A stretch of 34,055 bases of DNA from Neoroseomonas soli. Lineage in GTDB: Bacteria > Pseudomonadota > Alphaproteobacteria > Acetobacterales > Acetobacteraceae. The translations under genes and the position numbers were made by a program. This document shows positions 31,587 through 34,055 of the stretch, piece after piece. Where the stretch lies: contig NZ_JAAEDM010000055.1 of the NCBI RefSeq assembly GCF_018129065.1, positions 1 through 34,055 of the forward strand. Direction: 5' to 3'. The notes under the pieces are model-generated. The model was given only the letters and a program-made list of their open reading frames with translations, had not been told where the DNA came from and made no database searches. The number at the start of each line of letters is the position of its first letter. Position 1 is the first letter of the stretch.

Positions 31587-32289
31587 CCCTCGGCGCCAGC
31601 GCGCCGAGCAGCCCGTCCACCGCGAAGGCCATCAGCCCGGTCAGCAGCGCCCCCTGCACCACCCAGGCCGGGTTGCCATTGACCAGCCCGGCGATGATCG
31701 GCGTGCCGAGGCAGGTCGCCCCCGCCACCGCGCCCACCGCCGCCGTCGCCACCGCCAGCACCGCGGCGACGCGCAGCCCGGCGAGGATCGGCGGCGCGGC
31801 GAGCGGCAATTCGACCAGCACCAGCACCTGGCGCGGAGTCATCCCGGCGCCGCGCGCGGCGTCCAGCACCTCCGGCGGCACGGTCGCCAGCGCCCCCGCC
31901 GTGGCCCGCAGCACCGGCAGGGTCGCGTAGCAGACCAGCGCGAGCAGCGCCGGCGCCGCCCCGAACCCTACCGCCGGCACGGCGATGGCAATGACCGCGA
32001 CCGGCGGCACCGCCTGGGCGAAGCCGACCAGCGCATCGGCGACGGCCCGCACCTCCCGCGCGCCCGGCCGCGTCGCGGCGACGCCGAGGCCGATGCCGAT
32101 CGCCGCCGCCGGCAGCAGCGAGGCCACCACCAGACCGGCATGGCTGAGTGCCAGTGCTCCGAACCCCTCCCGGCGATAGAGCGGTTCCGCCACCTGCGGG
32201 AACAGCGCGCCGAAGGTCGGCGCGAGCATCGGCAGCACGACCAGCGCCGCGGCGAAGAGCAGCACGGGCAGCAGCGCCGCCGCCCTCAT
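31567..32289 (-). CDS. Osmoprotectant-type ABC transporter permease (YehW/OpuB-like)
   Basis: This predicted 240-residue inner-membrane permease has about six helices and the binding-protein-dependent transport signature (VPPEVLDAARGAGMTPRQVL followed by VLVELPLAAPPILAGLR), the EAA loop that contacts the ATPase. Length and layout fit the glycine betaine/choline (OpuB/OsmU) family. The ATG at 32289 overlaps the ATPase TGA (ATGA), indicating translational coupling. It is the last gene of the minus-strand transporter operon and overlaps the CBS gene tail-to-tail. Confidence 0.9.
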   Translation of the reverse strand: MRAAALLPVLLFAAALVVLPMLAPTFGALFPQVAEPLYRREGFGALALSHAGLVVASLLPAAAIGIGLGVAATRPGAREVRAVADALVGFAQAVPPVAVIAIAVPAVGFGAAPALLALVCYATLPVLRATAGALATVPPEVLDAARGAGMTPRQVLVLVELPLAAPPILAGLRVAAVLAVATAAVGAVAGATCLGTPIIAGLVNGNPAWVVQGALLTGLMAFAVDGLLGALAPRVSASPP

Positions 32290-33218
32290 GCCCGCAACAG
32301 GTCGCGCAGCGCGACCAGCCCCGCCGGCGCGCCGCCGGGATCGACCAGCACCACCGCCTCCGCCCGCGCGGCCAGCATCGCCTCCAGCGCCTCCCGCCCC
32401 GTCGCGGTCGCGGCGACGCGCGGCAGGTCCGCGGGCGCCTCGCCGCACAGCGCGGCGAGGGAGGACGCCGCCACCAGCGCGAGCCGCCGCATCCCCAGCG
32501 CCCCACCGTCCAGCAGGTCCCGCACGCGCGGATCGGCCGGCGCGTCGAGCAATTCGCGCGGTGCGCCCTCCTGCAACAGCCTGCCATCCGCCATGACGGC
32601 GAGGCGCGTGGCGAGGGACAGCGCCTCCTCCACGTCATGCGTCACCAGCAGGATGGTCTTGCCCGTCGCGGCGTGCAGGCGCGCCATCTCCGCCTGCAAG
32701 GCTTGGCGCGTGATGGCGTCGAGCGCGCCGAAGGGCTCGTCCATCAGCAGGATGTCCGGGTTCGCCGCAAGCGCCCGCGCCACGCCCACCCGCTGCGCCT
32801 GCCCGCCCGACAGTTCCGCCGGCATCCGGTCCCGATAGGCGGCGGGATCGAGGCGGAGCAGCGCGAGCAATTCCTCCACCCGCGCGGCGATGCGCCGCTC
32901 CTCCCAGCCGAGCAGCCGGGGCACGGCGCCGATGTTGCGCGCGACGGACCAGTGCGGGAACAGCCCGATCCCCTGGATGACGTAGCCGATGCGCCGCCGC
33001 AGCGCAGGCGCAGGCTCGCTGGCGACATCGCGCCCACGCAGCAGCACGCGCCCGGCATCGGGTTCCACCAGCCGGTTGACCGTGCGCAACGCCGTGGACT
33101 TCCCCGCGCCCGATCCGCCGAGCAGCACCGCGAAGGCGCCCTCGGGCACCACGAGGTCCAGCCCGTCCAGCGCCTTCGTCCCGCCGAAGGATTTGCGCAC
33201 CTCCTCGAAGCGGATCAC
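32286..33218 (-). CDS. Osmoprotectant-type ABC transporter ATP-binding protein (YehX/OpuBA-like)
   Basis: This predicted 310-residue ATPase has Walker A GGSGAGKST (34-42), signature LSGGQ (136-140), Walker B ILLMDEP (156-162) and the switch His194. After the ATPase domain a tail (about 245-310) ends with one CBS-like repeat (GREALEAMLAARAEAVVLVD and GLVALRDLL). OpuCA-type ATPases usually have two CBS repeats, used for ionic-strength sensing. The GTG start at 33218 overlaps the stop of the upstream permease (GTGA); a longer frame to 33914 is only its shadow. Substrate is inferred from family. Confidence 0.93.
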   Translation of the reverse strand: MIRFEEVRKSFGGTKALDGLDLVVPEGAFAVLLGGSGAGKSTALRTVNRLVEPDAGRVLLRGRDVASEPAPALRRRIGYVIQGIGLFPHWSVARNIGAVPRLLGWEERRIAARVEELLALLRLDPAAYRDRMPAELSGGQAQRVGVARALAANPDILLMDEPFGALDAITRQALQAEMARLHAATGKTILLVTHDVEEALSLATRLAVMADGRLLQEGAPRELLDAPADPRVRDLLDGGALGMRRLALVAASSLAALCGEAPADLPRVAATATGREALEAMLAARAEAVVLVDPGGAPAGLVALRDLLRA

Positions 33219-34055
33219 GCGGCGGATGCGGGGCTGCGCGCCAACGCCTCCTCCACCGCCCGCAGCGCCGCATCGAGCACCAGCGCCAGCACCGCCACCG
33301 GCAGCGCGCCGAGCAGGATGAGGTCCGGCGCGAACTGTCCCAGCCCCTGGAACATCAGCACCCCGAACCCGCCCGACCCGACCAGCGCGCCGAGCGTCAC
33401 CAGCCCCACCGCCTGCACCGAAGCCGTGCGCAGCCCGCCGAGGAAGACCGGCGCCCCGAGCGGCAGCCTGACGCGCAGCAACACCTGCCCCGGCGCGAAG
33501 CCCAGCCCGCGCGCCGCATCCACCGCTGCCGCCGGCGCCGCGCCCAGCGCCGCCCGTGTTGCCGCCGCGACCGGCAGCAGCAGGTACAGGAAGACGCCCA
33601 GCACCGCCGGCGCGGCGCCGATGCCGCGCAGCCCAGCCTCCCGCAGCAGCGGCGCCGCGCGGCCAAGGGCGGCCAGCGGTTCGATCAGCAGGGCGAACAG
33701 CGCGATGGCCGGGACCACCTGCAACGCCGCCAGCACGCCCATCACGCCGGGCGCGGAGCGCGGCGCGGCAAAGGCCAGGGCGCCAAGCGCCAACCCCACC
33801 GCGAGAGCCGGCAGCAACGCTGCCGCGACCAGTTCCACGTGCCCGAGGAGCGCCGCCCACAGTTCCGGCCCGCGCGCCCGCGCCTCTCGCAGCAATCCGA
33901 TATCGTCGAGCCACCCGAGCGCCAGCATGGCCCAGAGCGCCGCCACGAAGCCCACCGCCGCCACCGCGCGCCCCGTCGCGCCTGCTCCCGCGCGGCCGAG
34001 CGCGAGCCTCGCCGCGAGCAGCAGCGCCCCGATCGCCACCCAGGTCCCGGCGGCT
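33215..34055 (-). CDS. Osmoprotectant-type ABC transporter permease (YehY-like), partial at window end
   Basis: The frame is open from the window edge at 34055 to a stop at 33215, so the start lies beyond the window; a GTG at 34039 is possible but falls inside a hydrophobic run. At least six helices are visible. The EAA-loop motif AAVDAARGLGFAPGQVLLRV, followed by RLPLGAPVFLGGLR, is typical of these permeases. It is first of the three visible genes of the operon and is coupled to the ATPase by a 4-bp overlap. The substrate-binding protein gene is not in view and may lie upstream. Confidence 0.9.
   Translation of the reverse strand, partial: AAGTWVAIGALLLAARLALGRAGAGATGRAVAAVGFVAALWAMLALGWLDDIGLLREARARGPELWAALLGHVELVAAALLPALAVGLALGALAFAAPRSAPGVMGVLAALQVVPAIALFALLIEPLAALGRAAPLLREAGLRGIGAAPAVLGVFLYLLLPVAAATRAALGAAPAAAVDAARGLGFAPGQVLLRVRLPLGAPVFLGGLRTASVQAVGLVTLGALVGSGGFGVLMFQGLGQFAPDLILLGALPVAVLALVLDAALRAVEEALARSPASAA

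Noticed and set aside
1-34055. CRISPR array, transposon, prophage or toxin-antitoxin genes
   Set aside because: I saw no regularly spaced repeats, transposase or integrase motifs, or small paired genes of these types. The only repeats are those listed.

Overview
The window is a very GC-rich (well over 70% by eye) stretch of an alphaproteobacterial chromosome. FlaF, FlbT, an FlbD-type regulator, DUF2842, OpgC and a Bug-type solute receptor, together with the base composition and the many GTG/TTG starts, point to Rhodospirillales and most likely to an Acetobacteraceae (Roseomonas-like) organism. The order and family assignment are inference; no 16S gene is present.

Layout. Positions 1-4250 hold housekeeping and accessory genes: a membrane protein cut by the window edge, a cytochrome b561 converging on a cytochrome c', tRNA-Pro(CGG) with its own promoter and terminator, a DUF2842 membrane peptide, apt, and an AbrB-family membrane protein. 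Positions 4300-21970 are one large flagellar locus with two arms. The minus-strand arm runs flgE-flgK-flgL-flagellin-flbT-flaF, with a small FlaG-like gene converging on its end. The plus-strand arm runs fliK-flgD-fliF-fliG-fliH-fliN-flbD-flhA-flhF-flhG. The arms diverge from a 238-bp region at 10377-10614 that carries one good sigma-54 (-24/-12) sequence on each strand. The sigma-54 activator FlbD is encoded in the plus arm, so a regulatory loop within the locus is plausible. Rod, motor, FliM, FliP/Q/R, FlhB and FliI genes are not in the window.

Positions 22000-31590 are a mixed accessory region: opgC with a degenerate SGNH-fold protein, fhs (formate-tetrahydrofolate ligase), ompW behind an FNR/FixK-like box, a Bug receptor, a PhnW-type aminotransferase, a small unknown gene, a LysE exporter, a DUF1194 protein and a two-CBS-domain protein behind a second FNR/FixK-like box. 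Positions 31567-34055 hold an osmoprotectant-type ABC transporter (permease-ATPase-permease, minus strand) with overlapping stop/start codons; the first permease runs off the end of the window.

The less expected content is mostly between genes: the paired sigma-54 promoters, two inverted copies of a two-hairpin repeat placed at the 3' ends of a convergent gene pair (27680-27889), a different palindromic element between fliK and flgD (12194-12285), hairpins on both sides of the flagellin gene, and the two FNR-like boxes. I did not find a CRISPR array, transposase, phage gene, toxin-antitoxin pair or an obviously new multi-gene defence or biosynthetic system.
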